Source of the DNA: an uncultured Blautia sp.
Lineage (GTDB): Bacteria > Bacillota > Clostridia > Lachnospirales > Lachnospiraceae
Assembly (NCBI GenBank): GCA_900547685.1
Contig: URHS01000007.1
Span: 1 to 64,000 of the forward strand
Length of the DNA: 64,000 bases
Direction of reading: 5' to 3'
Part shown: piece after piece, positions 25,959-34,461 of the stretch
How positions within the stretch are numbered: the stretch's first letter is position 1
How the letters are laid out: the number at the start of each line of letters is the position of its first letter
Notes under the pieces: model-generated
Seen by the model: only the letters and a program-made list of their open reading frames with translations
Database searches by the model: none
Told to the model about the DNA's origin: nothing
Made by a program: the position numbers and the translations under genes

Positions 25959-26258
25959 TTATTCATAATCTAAACATGCTCTCTCTGTTACATAAGGGCG
26001 AACATAAGTATCCGCTACCTTTACATGTTCCGGATGTGAGCCATATACAGCTACATCTTCTGCTTTTTCAAGAGTTGTCACCAACGCCATATCATGTGTG
26101 CTGGATGATAATGGTTCTTCTACAAATTCTACTGTCAGAAGTCCTGGTACTTTTCCTACTAAACTCTTTAAATTCTCAGCCATTGCTTTTTTAAGTGCCG
26201 GTTTTTCAGACTCCTGAATTTCCGGTTTAAATTTCCACATAACAATATGATGTACCAT
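25959..26258 (-). CDS. Dabb (stress-responsive A/B barrel) protein
   Basis: A 99-aa ferredoxin-like barrel protein: MVHHIVMWKFKPEIQESE at the start, LVGKVPGLLTVEFVEEP, HDMALVTTLEKAEDVAVY, and HPEHVKVADTYVRPYV. The family forms dimers; some members are cyclases or heme-linked, most are unassigned. It has its own promoter (TTGACA, 17 bases, TAAAAT at 26297-26325) and terminator, so it is a single-gene unit. Confidence 0.88.
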   Translation of the reverse strand: MVHHIVMWKFKPEIQESEKPALKKAMAENLKSLVGKVPGLLTVEFVEEPLSSSTHDMALVTTLEKAEDVAVYGSHPEHVKVADTYVRPYVTERACLDYE

Positions 26259-26296
26259 ATTATATTTTCCTCCTTATAACCGTTAAATATAGCTTT

Positions 26297-26325
26297 ATTT
26301 TAGCTTTGCTATTTCACCTTGTCAA
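26297..26325 (-). promoter_or_regulatory. Promoter of the Dabb gene
   Basis: On the minus strand TTGACA (26325-26320), 17 bases, TAAAAT (26302-26297). It starts 8 bases below the FUSC gene's stop codon at 26333, in the short gap between the two genes. Confidence 0.7.
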
Positions 26326-26332
26326 CGGCTTT

Positions 26333-27388
26333 TTAGTTCTGCATGGCAGGTTCACTGATTTTTGAAACAGAGTGCTGAAAGACACGATTAAAAAGTAATC
26401 CATAGACAGCACCCAGCATATTATTAAAAATTCGGAAAAATACAGCTCCCGGCACACCTAAAATGCTTACGGCAATTGCCATAGCTCCAAAAGAATTAAA
26501 GACCGCCTGCCAACCATAAGTAGCAGATAATCCAACACCAATTCCTCCCACTACACCGATATAAGGATAGAAAGCTTCCGGTAAAATCGGATAAACCAGT
26601 AAAAATACAATTCCTCCTACCAAATTTCCCGGAATTCTTCCTTTTACTCTGGTCTTTACGTCTTCGTGGAAAGGAAGAATCACAGACATTGCTGCAATTC
26701 CTGCCCACATTGCCCTTGGAATATCTAATAAACCTGCTAAAAGTATCACAGTGGATACCCCAAAAGTAACAGAAAGCTGCCATCTGGTCCTCATAGAATG
26801 TAAATCAAATTCACGAAGAAGATCCTTCCAGTTTCGCTTATAAGTTACGTGTTTATGATTGCGATAAAATACGATTCCTGTAAGTACTGCGCCTACTGCA
26901 AGACCTGCAAGACGCAAAAGATACATTCTACCTGTAACGTCATAACCATATAAGAGTAAATACCCTAAAACTAAAGTAGAGTGGTTTCCCATAATAACAT
27001 TATGGCAACCTAAAAGCATTAGAATAAAAATACATACTAAATTTACAAGTAACTCTGTAAAAAGTCCTCCCATATTTGCCAACCTGGGGCCAAAAGCTAA
27101 AATACCGAAGATAATGAAAAGGGAACTAAGACCGTGAGGGGTATAAATACCAAAATCTGCAAATCGAAACACCATAATACATAATAAAATTACAACACCT
27201 ACAACACTGTTTGCATCACCGAAAATTTTACTGTACCCAATTACAAAAGCCATGCAGAATACCATAGTAATAAAAATCTTAAACAAATAAATAGCGGTAT
27301 GTCTTAATTTTTCCTTACCGGTCAGAGAACTTTTAATTACGGCTTTAGATCCTGCCTGATTAAGTTGTAATTCCTGATAAATTGTCAT
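26333..27388 (-). CDS. FUSC-family (aromatic-acid-exporter-like) membrane protein
   Basis: A 351-aa protein with two similar halves of about five membrane helices each, joined by a basic loop (NHKHVTYKRNWKDLLREFD). The second half contains ILLAGLLDIPRAMWAGIAAM, DVKTRVKGRIPGNLVGG and GWQAVFNSFGAMAIAV, in line with FUSC/YccS-like transporters. It lacks a cytoplasmic C-terminal domain. Substrate unknown. It is transcribed divergently from ilvB from a near-consensus promoter. Confidence 0.75.
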   Translation of the reverse strand: MTIYQELQLNQAGSKAVIKSSLTGKEKLRHTAIYLFKIFITMVFCMAFVIGYSKIFGDANSVVGVVILLCIMVFRFADFGIYTPHGLSSLFIIFGILAFGPRLANMGGLFTELLVNLVCIFILMLLGCHNVIMGNHSTLVLGYLLLYGYDVTGRMYLLRLAGLAVGAVLTGIVFYRNHKHVTYKRNWKDLLREFDLHSMRTRWQLSVTFGVSTVILLAGLLDIPRAMWAGIAAMSVILPFHEDVKTRVKGRIPGNLVGGIVFLLVYPILPEAFYPYIGVVGGIGVGLSATYGWQAVFNSFGAMAIAVSILGVPGAVFFRIFNNMLGAVYGLLFNRVFQHSVSKISEPAMQN

Positions 27389-27434
27389 AAAATGACTCCC
27401 GTCCTTCCTATATAATTTTACTTAGCGGGGAGGC

Positions 27435-27463
27435 ATTATACCATCAGAAATTATGTTTGTCAA
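27435..27463 (-). promoter_or_regulatory. Consensus promoter of the FUSC gene
   Basis: Minus strand TTGACA (27463-27458), 17 bases, TATAAT (27440-27435): a perfect sigma-A promoter. It lies 20 bases from the opposing ilvB promoter. Confidence 0.8.
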
Positions 27464-27482
27464 ATTTTTTATTGGAAAACAG

Positions 27483-27512
27483 TTGACAAATAACAAGTCC
27501 ATCTACTATAAT
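27483..27512 (+). promoter_or_regulatory. Promoter of ilvBN
   Basis: TTGACA at 27483-27488, 18-base spacer, TATAAT at 27507-27512. Transcription would start near 27519, giving a leader of about 115 bases before ilvB. Confidence 0.75.
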
Positions 27513-27576
27513 ACAAATAACTTTAACAAATTATAGTAATAAAATGCAGTGACAGGAAAAGGATAAACGATATCTT

Positions 27577-27608
27577 CGCCCTAAGCAATCCGGCTTGGGG
27601 CGTTTTTT
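27577..27608 (+). terminator. Intrinsic terminator inside the ilvBN leader (attenuator)
   Basis: CGCCCTAAGC (27577-27586) pairs with GCTTGGGGCG (27593-27602) across a six-base loop, followed by TTTTTT (27603-27608). It lies downstream of the promoter and upstream of the ilvB ribosome site, so it must be bypassed for expression. No AGGGTGG-type T-box and no leader peptide rich in Ile, Leu or Val codons is present in the roughly 58 bases before it. Confidence 0.8.
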
Positions 27609-27633
27609 CTACAAAAAATTGCAAGGGGGAAAC

Positions 27634-29358
27634 ATGCATATGAAACAAATATCCGGAAACAAATTATTAGTCAAAGCATTAAAAGAAGAAGGTGTAGATG
27701 TACTTTTCGGCTATCCCGGAGCATGCACCATTGATATCAGTGACGAATTGTACAAACAAAGCGGTATTGATATTATCCTGCCAAGACATGAACAGGCTCT
27801 GGTACATGAAGCGGATGCCTATGCAAGAACCACTGGAAAAGTGGGAGTTTGTCTGGTAACCAGTGGTCCGGGAGCAACCAATCTGGTCACAGGCCTTGCA
27901 ACTGCAAATTATGACAGTGTTCCGCTGGTATGTTTTACCGGACAGGTTGCAAGACATTTAATTGGAAACGATGCCTTTCAGGAAGTTGATATTGTAGGTA
28001 TTACCAGAAGTATTACTAAATATGGTATTACCGTTCGAAATCGTGAAGATTTAGGACGTATCATAAAAGAAGCTTTCTATATTGCCCGAACAGGAAGACC
28101 TGGTCCGGTTCTCATTGATCTTCCAAAAGATGTAATGGCAGAACTTGGCAGTCCGGAATATCCAAATTCTGTAAATATCCGGGGATACAAGCCAAATACC
28201 AGTGTTCATATCGGTCAGTTAAAACGTGCCTTAAAAGTACTCCAGAAGGCTAAAAAACCTCTGTTTCTGGCAGGAGGCGGTGTAAACATCTCACGGGCAA
28301 ATGAAGTTTTCACAAAAATAGTAGAAAAAACACAGATTCCGGTTGTAACAACAGTTATGGGACGCGGTGCAATTTCCACGAAAAGCCCTTACTTCATTGG
28401 TAATCTCGGTATGCACGGAGCTTATGCTGCCAATATGGCTGTAAGTAATTGTGACGTCTTATTCTCCATCGGAACACGATTTAACGACCGCATCACAGGT
28501 AAACTCCATGCTTTTGCACCAAATGCACAAATCATCCACATAGATATTGATACTGCTTCTATTTCCAGAAATATTCATGTCGATATTCCTATTGTAGCCG
28601 ATGCCAAAGAAGCTCTTATAAAGATGGATGAATATGTAGAAGTGCAAAACACACAAAAATGGTTGGAAGAAATTCACAATTGGCAGGAAGAACATCCGCT
28701 GACTATGAAAAGCCGTCCGCTTATGAGTCCTCTTGATATTATTTCAGAAATCAATCAGCAGTTTGAAGAATGTATTTTGGTGACGGACGTAGGACAGCAT
28801 CAAATGTTGGTTTCTCAATATGCTGATATTACAGAGAAAAAACGTCTGGTTATGTCCGGTGGTCTGGGAACTATGGGATATGGACTTCCAGGTGCAATCG
28901 GTGCTAAAATCGGAAATCCTGATGTTCCTGTTATTTCTATCTCCGGAGATGGAGGCATGCAAATGAATATTCAGGAAATGGCAACTGCTGTTTTAGAAGA
29001 ACTTCCGATTATATCCTGTATTTTTAATAATGAATATCTTGGTATGGTTCGCCAATGGCAAAAACTTTTCTATGGAAAACGTTACAGTATGACCAATTTA
29101 AAGGCAGGAGCACTGTCACGCCGCACAGAAGGTGCAGAATTTCCGGAATATACTCCTGATTTTGTAAAATTAGCAGAGAGTTACGGAGCAAAAGGCATCC
29201 GAGTTACAAAAAAAGAAGAAATTGCTGCTGCTTTTGAAGAAGCAAAGAAAAATACAAAGACTCCTACAATCATTGAATTTATCATTGATCCGGAAGAAAT
29301 GGTGTATCCAATGATTAAGCCGGGAGGAACTTTAGAAGATATGATTATTGACTGTTAG
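27634..29358 (+). CDS. ilvB: Acetolactate synthase large subunit
   Basis: A 574-aa thiamine-diphosphate enzyme making acetolactate or acetohydroxybutyrate for valine, leucine and isoleucine. Start 27634 follows AAGGGGG; ATG 27640 is an alternative. The N-terminal ThDP part has FGYPGACTIDI with the activating Glu in PRHEQALVHEADAYAR. The central FAD-type domain has LFLAGGGVNI. The C-terminal ThDP motif is SGDGGMQMNIQEMATA... FNNEYLGMVRQWQ. It is followed 12 bases later by ilvN. Confidence 0.96.
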   Translation: MHMKQISGNKLLVKALKEEGVDVLFGYPGACTIDISDELYKQSGIDIILPRHEQALVHEADAYARTTGKVGVCLVTSGPGATNLVTGLATANYDSVPLVCFTGQVARHLIGNDAFQEVDIVGITRSITKYGITVRNREDLGRIIKEAFYIARTGRPGPVLIDLPKDVMAELGSPEYPNSVNIRGYKPNTSVHIGQLKRALKVLQKAKKPLFLAGGGVNISRANEVFTKIVEKTQIPVVTTVMGRGAISTKSPYFIGNLGMHGAYAANMAVSNCDVLFSIGTRFNDRITGKLHAFAPNAQIIHIDIDTASISRNIHVDIPIVADAKEALIKMDEYVEVQNTQKWLEEIHNWQEEHPLTMKSRPLMSPLDIISEINQQFEECILVTDVGQHQMLVSQYADITEKKRLVMSGGLGTMGYGLPGAIGAKIGNPDVPVISISGDGGMQMNIQEMATAVLEELPIISCIFNNEYLGMVRQWQKLFYGKRYSMTNLKAGALSRRTEGAEFPEYTPDFVKLAESYGAKGIRVTKKEEIAAAFEEAKKNTKTPTIIEFIIDPEEMVYPMIKPGGTLEDMIIDC

Positions 29359-29370
29359 GAGGAACCAAAC

Positions 29371-29880
29371 ATGAATAAAGGAATGAAAAAAAGATGGATT
29401 TCACTGTACGTAGAAAATCAGGTTGGTGTTCTTTCTAAGATTTCCGGGCTTTTTTCCGGTAAATGCTACAACCTGGATAGCCTTACAGTAGGTACCACGG
29501 AAGACCCTACTGTCTCTCGTATGACTATTGCAACTGTTAGTGACGATGAAACATTTGAGCAGATAAAAAAACAATTAAACCGCATGGTTGAAGTAATCAA
29601 GGTCATTGATTTCACAGATATTTTTGTTCGCATGAAAGAAATTCTCTATGTAAAAGTTATGAACTGTACACCTGCTGACAAGGTAGAAGTATTCCAAATT
29701 GCAGAAACCTTCAAAGCAAGAGTCATTGATTATGGAAAAGATAGTCTTCTTCTGGAATTTGTCCAGACAGCAACAAAAAATGATGCTGTTATTAAACTGT
29801 TTAAAGAGGAATTTCAGACCATTGAAGTTGTGCGAGGAGGAAGTGTTGGAATTGAATCTATCAGTATGATGGAGCGTTAA
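29371..29880 (+). CDS. ilvN: Acetolactate synthase small (regulatory) subunit
   Basis: A 169-aa ACT-domain subunit that confers valine inhibition. The N-terminal ACT domain shows WISLYVENQVGVLSKISGLF, YNLDSLTVGTTEDPTVSRMT and QLNRMVEVIKV; a second ALS-type domain follows (YVKVMNCTPADKVEVFQIAE). The ribosome site is AGGAGG. Length fits IlvH/IlvN. Confidence 0.95.
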   Translation: MNKGMKKRWISLYVENQVGVLSKISGLFSGKCYNLDSLTVGTTEDPTVSRMTIATVSDDETFEQIKKQLNRMVEVIKVIDFTDIFVRMKEILYVKVMNCTPADKVEVFQIAETFKARVIDYGKDSLLLEFVQTATKNDAVIKLFKEEFQTIEVVRGGSVGIESISMMER

Positions 29881-29886
29881 GCAATC

Positions 29887-29926
29887 AAAGACAGGATACC
29901 GTTATTTTTCACGGTACCTGTCTTTT
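29887..29926 (+). terminator. Terminator of ilvBN
   Basis: AAAGACAGG-A-TACCGT (29887-29902) pairs with ACGGTA-CCTGTCTTT (29911-29925), one bulge, 8-base loop, ending in TTTT. Confidence 0.85.
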
Positions 29927-29977
29927 GTAGTACATTGCACGAATTCACCACAGCTTGCAAAAAAGCGTTGAATGATG

Positions 29978-30562
29978 CTATTTTATGACTTTAATGCTTT
30001 TAATTATGGGCTGATTTTCAGGCAATACCGTACCGTTATCATCGATTACCTTTGCTTCACTGCAGATTTTATCTACAATTTCTATTCCTTCTGTTACATG
30101 TCCGAAGGCTGCGTATTGCCCGTCTAAAAAAGTGCTGTCTTCATCTACAATGAAAAACTGAGAACTGGCACTGTCCGGAGCTTGAGAACGAGCCATAGAC
30201 AAGGTTCCCTTCTCATGTGAAATAGTATTATTGACACCATTTTGAGCAAATTCTCCTTTAATGGTTTCTTCTGAGCCCCCTGTACCATTTCCCAGAGGAT
30301 CCCCTCCCTGCATCATAAAGCCGTCCATAATACGATGAAAAGTCAATCCATCATAAAAGCCCTCTTCTGCCAGAGAAATAAAATTTTCTACCGTAATCGG
30401 TGCCTGTTCCGGATCTAACTCTGCTTTAATTGTTCCATAATCTTTAATGTTAATTTCTACTTTAGGATTATCATTCTCATCTTTCTTATCTTTTTCGCCA
30501 CATCCGGCTAATACTAGTCCCAGCACACTGGCTGTTGCAATTATTCGAGTCCATTTTTTCAT
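29978..30562 (-). CDS. Cyclophilin-type peptidyl-prolyl isomerase lipoprotein
   Basis: A 194-aa lipoprotein (MKKWTRIIATASVLGLVLAGC, lipobox LAGC). The cyclophilin domain shows ITVENFISLAEEGFYDGLTF, HRIMDGFMMQGGDP, LSMARSQAPDSASSQFFI, and AFGHVTEGIEIVD. Arg and Gln catalytic positions (FHRIM, MQGG, SQFF) are kept. It folds exported proteins at the outer membrane face. It is the last gene of the string starting at the AlkD gene. Confidence 0.93.
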   Translation of the reverse strand: MKKWTRIIATASVLGLVLAGCGEKDKKDENDNPKVEINIKDYGTIKAELDPEQAPITVENFISLAEEGFYDGLTFHRIMDGFMMQGGDPLGNGTGGSEETIKGEFAQNGVNNTISHEKGTLSMARSQAPDSASSQFFIVDEDSTFLDGQYAAFGHVTEGIEIVDKICSEAKVIDDNGTVLPENQPIIKSIKVIK

Positions 30563-30578
30563 GAATTTATAATCTCCT

Positions 30579-31628
30579 TTAAGCTTTTATTGCCCATCTC
30601 ATTTTTGTGGAACGAGAACGGCTGTTTCTTGCACATTCTTCTGCAGAAGGTCTGATAACATCTTTTGAGATTTCGCTGTAGACACCTTCTCTGTAAAAAC
30701 GCTGAAATGCTTTTTTTACTAAACGATCCTCTCCGGAATGGAAAGTTAAAATAGCAACACGAGCTCCCTTATTTAAAACAGTAGGAAGTTTTTCCATAAA
30801 TGCTTCTAACACTTCAAATTCACTGTTTACATCAATACGCAGAGCCTGAAATGTTCTGGCACAGGATTTTTTTACCATCTCTTTGCGCTCTTTTTCCGGA
30901 ATACGCACTAAGGCTTTTTCAACTGCTTTTTGCAGCTGTGTGGTAGTTGTTATCGCATTTCCCCTTCTAATTTCAGAAATAATCGTATTGGAAATTTCTT
31001 TTGCATAAGGTTCATCTGAATTTTCAATAAGCATCCCTTCCAGCTCCAGCTGAGAAATATCTTTTAAACGTTCAGCTGCTGAAATTCCCTTTTCGGGATT
31101 TAAACGCAAATCTAAAGGGCCTTCAAATTTGTAAGTGAATCCACGTTCAGGATTATCAATCTGCATAGAAGAAACACCCAAATCTGCCAGAACAAAATCA
31201 AAACCGCCGGCCTCTTCTTTTAATCGGTCCACATCAGCAAAATTCATCTGCTTAATTGTAAGAATATCTTCCCCATATCCCATTTTTTCCAAACGTGCTT
31301 TTGTCTTTTTTATCTCTATGGGATCTACATCCAAAGCATATAAATGTCCTTTTCCTTCTAAGCAGCTTAACATCTTTGAAGAATGTCCGCCATATCCTAA
31401 TGTTGCATCAAGTCCTATCTGCCCCGGCTGAATTTGCAGAAAATCTAAAATTTCCTGTACGCAGATAGAAATGTGCATACCGGCAGGTGTTCCACCCTTT
31501 TGAATAACTTTTTCAATGGTATCTGCATACTTTTCCGGCTGTAACTCTTTATATTTTTCTTTATAGTTTCTGGGATGTGTTCCTTTATAGCGTACTCGTC
31601 TTTTATGCTGTTGTTCTTGATTTTCCAT
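30579..31628 (-). CDS. rsmH: 16S rRNA m4C1402 methyltransferase RsmH with N-terminal extension
   Basis: A 349-aa methyltransferase. The SAM motif LDATLGYGGHSSKML, the FDFVLADLGVSSMQIDNPER substrate segment, and LTFHSGEDRLVKKAF near the end are all present. About 45 extra N-terminal residues (KRRVRYKGTHPRNYKEKYKE...) precede the usual HISICVQEILDFL start. The gene is away from any mraZ-ftsL cluster, so a second copy may exist elsewhere. Confidence 0.9.
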   Translation of the reverse strand: MENQEQQHKRRVRYKGTHPRNYKEKYKELQPEKYADTIEKVIQKGGTPAGMHISICVQEILDFLQIQPGQIGLDATLGYGGHSSKMLSCLEGKGHLYALDVDPIEIKKTKARLEKMGYGEDILTIKQMNFADVDRLKEEAGGFDFVLADLGVSSMQIDNPERGFTYKFEGPLDLRLNPEKGISAAERLKDISQLELEGMLIENSDEPYAKEISNTIISEIRRGNAITTTTQLQKAVEKALVRIPEKERKEMVKKSCARTFQALRIDVNSEFEVLEAFMEKLPTVLNKGARVAILTFHSGEDRLVKKAFQRFYREGVYSEISKDVIRPSAEECARNSRSRSTKMRWAIKA

Positions 31629-31637
31629 TTTTTACTC

Positions 31638-32657
31638 CTATCTTGAAAGATTTACTTCTTTTGATTTCATGATTTTTAAAATTTCTTCTTCACTCACCAC
31701 ATTAAAATCGTGTTGAATCATTAATTTCATCACACTGGCCGCAATAGAAAAATCAATGAGTTTCTGCGGAGAAAAATTCTTTGCCAAAGCATGTAAAAGT
31801 CCTGCGGCAAAAGCATCACCTGCACCTACTGCCTCTAAACTGTGTACTGTGTGAATTGGACTTTCATAAAATTTTCCATCATACAGGTAAATTCCCATCC
31901 ATTCACCATCTTCTACCGTATGGATATTTCTCAATACGCTGGCAACGCTCTTACAATTGGGATATTGTTTTGTGATTTCTAACATTCCCCGCTTATAATC
32001 CTCAATCTGCTCGATACCATGAGATAAATCTCCGTCAAAAGCATGGATACCGAGACTTGACTCAAAGTCTTCATCATTTGCAATACACAAATCTACATAA
32101 TTCATTAATTTTTTCATAACACTCTGTGCTTTTTCTGTACTCCACATTTTTCCGCGGTAATTCAAATCACAGACCACCTGAATGTTATGTTCTTTACAGT
32201 AATTAAGAGCTTCTGTTAAAGCAATCTCAATGTTGTCGCTAATTGCCGGTGTGACACCGGAAAAGTAAAAAATGTCTACGTCTTGAAGAATATTTTCCCA
32301 GCAAAATTCTTCTGGTTTTGTTAAAGATATTGCACTGTATTCTCTATCATAAACAACATTTGTCTGACGAATATTACTTCCTTTTTCAAAGTAATAGATA
32401 CCCAGACGTTTTCCGCCTTTCAAAACAAGGTCTGTATTTACACCATAACCACGAATTTCTTTTAAAGCTGCCATACCCACAGGGTTATCCGGTACTTTTG
32501 TAAGAAAAGAAACATTGTCCTCCAGCATTGCCAAAGATACTGCAACATTAGCTTCTGCGCCTCCATAACTGGCCTCAAAATTTTGTGACTGGATAATTCG
32601 TAAATGCTCCGGTGTTTTTAAACGAAGCATTATTTCTCCGAAAGTTACTATTTTCAT
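31638..32657 (-). CDS. PfkB-family sugar kinase, probably 2-dehydro-3-deoxygluconokinase
   Basis: A 339-aa ribokinase-fold enzyme. The PfkB signatures are present: YGGAEANVAVSLAMLED (substrate lid), and GAGDAFAAGLLHALA with the catalytic Asp. The GEIMLRLKTPEHLRI start, LGIYYFEKGSNIRQTNVVYD and CDLNYRGKMWS strings match KdgK-type kinases. No KDPG aldolase or uronate genes are nearby, so the substrate remains an inference. Confidence 0.82.
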   Translation of the reverse strand: MKIVTFGEIMLRLKTPEHLRIIQSQNFEASYGGAEANVAVSLAMLEDNVSFLTKVPDNPVGMAALKEIRGYGVNTDLVLKGGKRLGIYYFEKGSNIRQTNVVYDREYSAISLTKPEEFCWENILQDVDIFYFSGVTPAISDNIEIALTEALNYCKEHNIQVVCDLNYRGKMWSTEKAQSVMKKLMNYVDLCIANDEDFESSLGIHAFDGDLSHGIEQIEDYKRGMLEITKQYPNCKSVASVLRNIHTVEDGEWMGIYLYDGKFYESPIHTVHSLEAVGAGDAFAAGLLHALAKNFSPQKLIDFSIAASVMKLMIQHDFNVVSEEEILKIMKSKEVNLSR

Positions 32658-32670
32658 CTTGATCTACCTC

Positions 32671-33150
32671 CTACTTATGATATGGTTCTCCTGCAGCAAT
32701 ACGATATCCACGATAAATCTGCTCTAATAAAATCACACGCATTAACTGGTGTGGAAATGTCATCTTAGAAAAACTAAGTGCATAATCAGAACGCTTTAAT
32801 ACTTCTGTTCCTAATCCAATAGAACCCCCGATAATAAAAATAATATGACTTTTTCCCTGAACCCCTAACTGCTGGATTTTTTTCGAGAATTCCACAGAGT
32901 CTACCATTGCACCTCCAATTTCCAAAGTAATCACATAAGCATCTTCTTTTACATATTTTAAAATTCTCTCGCCTTCTTTTTGGCGAATTTGATTTTCTAC
33001 TACTTCACTGGCTGCATCCGGTGTTTTTTCATCTGCAACTTCTATAATTTCCAATTTACAGTATTTACTAAGTCTTTTACTATACTCTGCCACAGCATCT
33101 TTTAAATATTTTTCTTTTAATTTTCCTACGGTAATAATCGTAATTTTCAT
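32671..33150 (-). CDS. rlmH: 23S rRNA pseudouridine-1915 methyltransferase RlmH
   Basis: A 159-aa SPOUT methyltransferase. ATG 33150 is preceded by AGGAAGGA; a longer frame overlaps the upstream gene and has no family match. Family strings: [69 protein letters not shown], and [15 protein letters not shown] at the C-terminus. Length matches the E. coli enzyme (155). Confidence 0.96.
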   Translation of the reverse strand: MKITIITVGKLKEKYLKDAVAEYSKRLSKYCKLEIIEVADEKTPDAASEVVENQIRQKEGERILKYVKEDAYVITLEIGGAMVDSVEFSKKIQQLGVQGKSHIIFIIGGSIGLGTEVLKRSDYALSFSKMTFPHQLMRVILLEQIYRGYRIAAGEPYHK

Positions 33151-33161
33151 AAACGTCCTTC

Positions 33162-33686
33162 CTAAATACGAATATAGGCATATCCCTCTTCTTGCTTTTC
33201 TATAAGAGTCAGAATACCAAAAGGTACCGTTGTTACCCAAGACAACAATTCTGCATTTGTAATTTCCAATTCTTTCATAGAATTTTCACATACCAAAAAT
33301 TTTACACCTTCTCTGTGCATCTGTAAGGCTATTGCATGTTCTTCTGATGATAATAGTCCTTTTACTGCCTGATTTACTGCCAAAATTTCCACACAGCATA
33401 CTACTTTTTGTTCACAAAGTTTTTCTGCATACTTTTCTGCTTTTTCTAATCCCTGCACATCTTCTACATGAAAAATCACTTTTCCCTTTGGCTGAGAAAC
33501 AGGTTCTTTTCCTATAATTTCATACTCTATTTCGTCGATGGACAGAGGTATTCCCGTATTGCTGGTTACATTAACACCACCGTACCAGGTACTTTCCACA
33601 GTGAAAATATCTCCCTCCTGATAATCAGAAGACCAATCATCCATTTTCTTTACAATCTTAACTTGATCACCTTTTACTGCTTTCAT
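33162..33686 (-). CDS. DsrE-like domain protein with N-terminal SH3-like segment
   Basis: A 174-aa protein in two parts. Residues 1-60 ([20 protein letters not shown]... [20 protein letters not shown]) look like a small beta-barrel. Residues 65-174 resemble the DsrE/DsrF sulfur-relay fold: [54 protein letters not shown]. The Cys in FLVCENSM is the usual family cysteine. It starts on the base after the AlkD stop codon. Role unknown, possibly sulfur or thiol-related. Confidence 0.65.
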   Translation of the reverse strand: MKAVKGDQVKIVKKMDDWSSDYQEGDIFTVESTWYGGVNVTSNTGIPLSIDEIEYEIIGKEPVSQPKGKVIFHVEDVQGLEKAEKYAEKLCEQKVVCCVEILAVNQAVKGLLSSEEHAIALQMHREGVKFLVCENSMKELEITNAELLSWVTTVPFGILTLIEKQEEGYAYIRI

Positions 33687-34379
33687 CTATTTTCTCCTCA
33701 TTCTTTGTAAACGTTCTTTACTTTCTTTCGGTACACGGTAAGATTCTCGAATTTTTTGAATGGATTTATTATGAGTGAAATCATCTAAAAGATTTTCCAC
33801 AAAAATTTTTTCTGTTTTCTCTGGAAACTTTACATAACATACAGAAATTGCCCATGCCACTGCCATTTTTACATAGTATCCGTTGTGACGAATCTGAGAT
33901 AATAAATCCAGCACTTCTTCTATATAAGTTTCGTTGACAAAAAAATCCAAAAGACATACCACGGCAAAACGTAGTTCATATTCTTGTGTGCTGATTAAAT
34001 ATGCCTTAAGAAACAATATCCACTCCTCTGGAAAATCACGCATAAATTTATAAGTAGCACAGCTGCAATCACAAATTGCCCAATTATTAATATGAGGAAC
34101 AAATTTTACAAGTTCTTGTTTACGCTCTTCTATGGAAAGCTTTGCATAGCCTAAAATCATTCCCCATAGCATCAATTCCTCATAAACTTGCGTATCAATA
34201 TTTTCGATAAACTCCCTATAATTTTCTTTTGCTGCTTTTTTTGCGATTTCTCTCAACTTCGGCACTCGCACACCTAAAATATTAGAAATACCGGGAACAA
34301 GCGAACTATGGAAAGCTCTATAAGCTTCCTCGCTGTTTTTATATAATTCATTTCTTATCCATTGCGTAATATCTGACAT
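33687..34379 (-). CDS. AlkD-like DNA alkylation repair protein
   Basis: A 230-aa HEAT-repeat protein of the AlkC/AlkD glycosylase group, which removes bulky alkylated purines. Visible: GVRVPKLREIAKKAAKEN, YEELMLWGMILGYAK, FVPHINNWAICDCSCATYKF (the conserved NNWxxCD), and VKMAVAWAISVCYVKFPE. ATG 34379 is chosen for GGAG 7 bases upstream. It begins the string that ends in the cyclophilin. Confidence 0.85.
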   Translation of the reverse strand: MSDITQWIRNELYKNSEEAYRAFHSSLVPGISNILGVRVPKLREIAKKAAKENYREFIENIDTQVYEELMLWGMILGYAKLSIEERKQELVKFVPHINNWAICDCSCATYKFMRDFPEEWILFLKAYLISTQEYELRFAVVCLLDFFVNETYIEEVLDLLSQIRHNGYYVKMAVAWAISVCYVKFPEKTEKIFVENLLDDFTHNKSIQKIRESYRVPKESKERLQRMRRK

Positions 34380-34395
34380 TTTTTTCTCCATTTAT

Positions 34396-34430
34396 AGAAA
34401 AAGGCCCGCATTTTCGTACGGACCTTTTCT
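34396..34430 (-). terminator. Terminator after nfnAB
   Basis: GAAAAAGG-CCG arm pairs with CGG-CCTTTTC across a short loop; on the minus strand it ends in GGGCCTTTTTC. It separates nfnB from the AlkD string. A second stem (34432-34438 with 34456-34462) overlaps the nfnB stop codon. Confidence 0.75.
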
Positions 34431-34461
34431 GAAATCGGAATCACACAGCTATTTCCCGATT

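Noticed and set aside
27513..27608. Complete T-box riboswitch before ilvB
   Set aside because: The leader is too short (about 60 bases before the terminator) and lacks the AGGGTGG antiterminator motif; only a decayed or different attenuator is possible.
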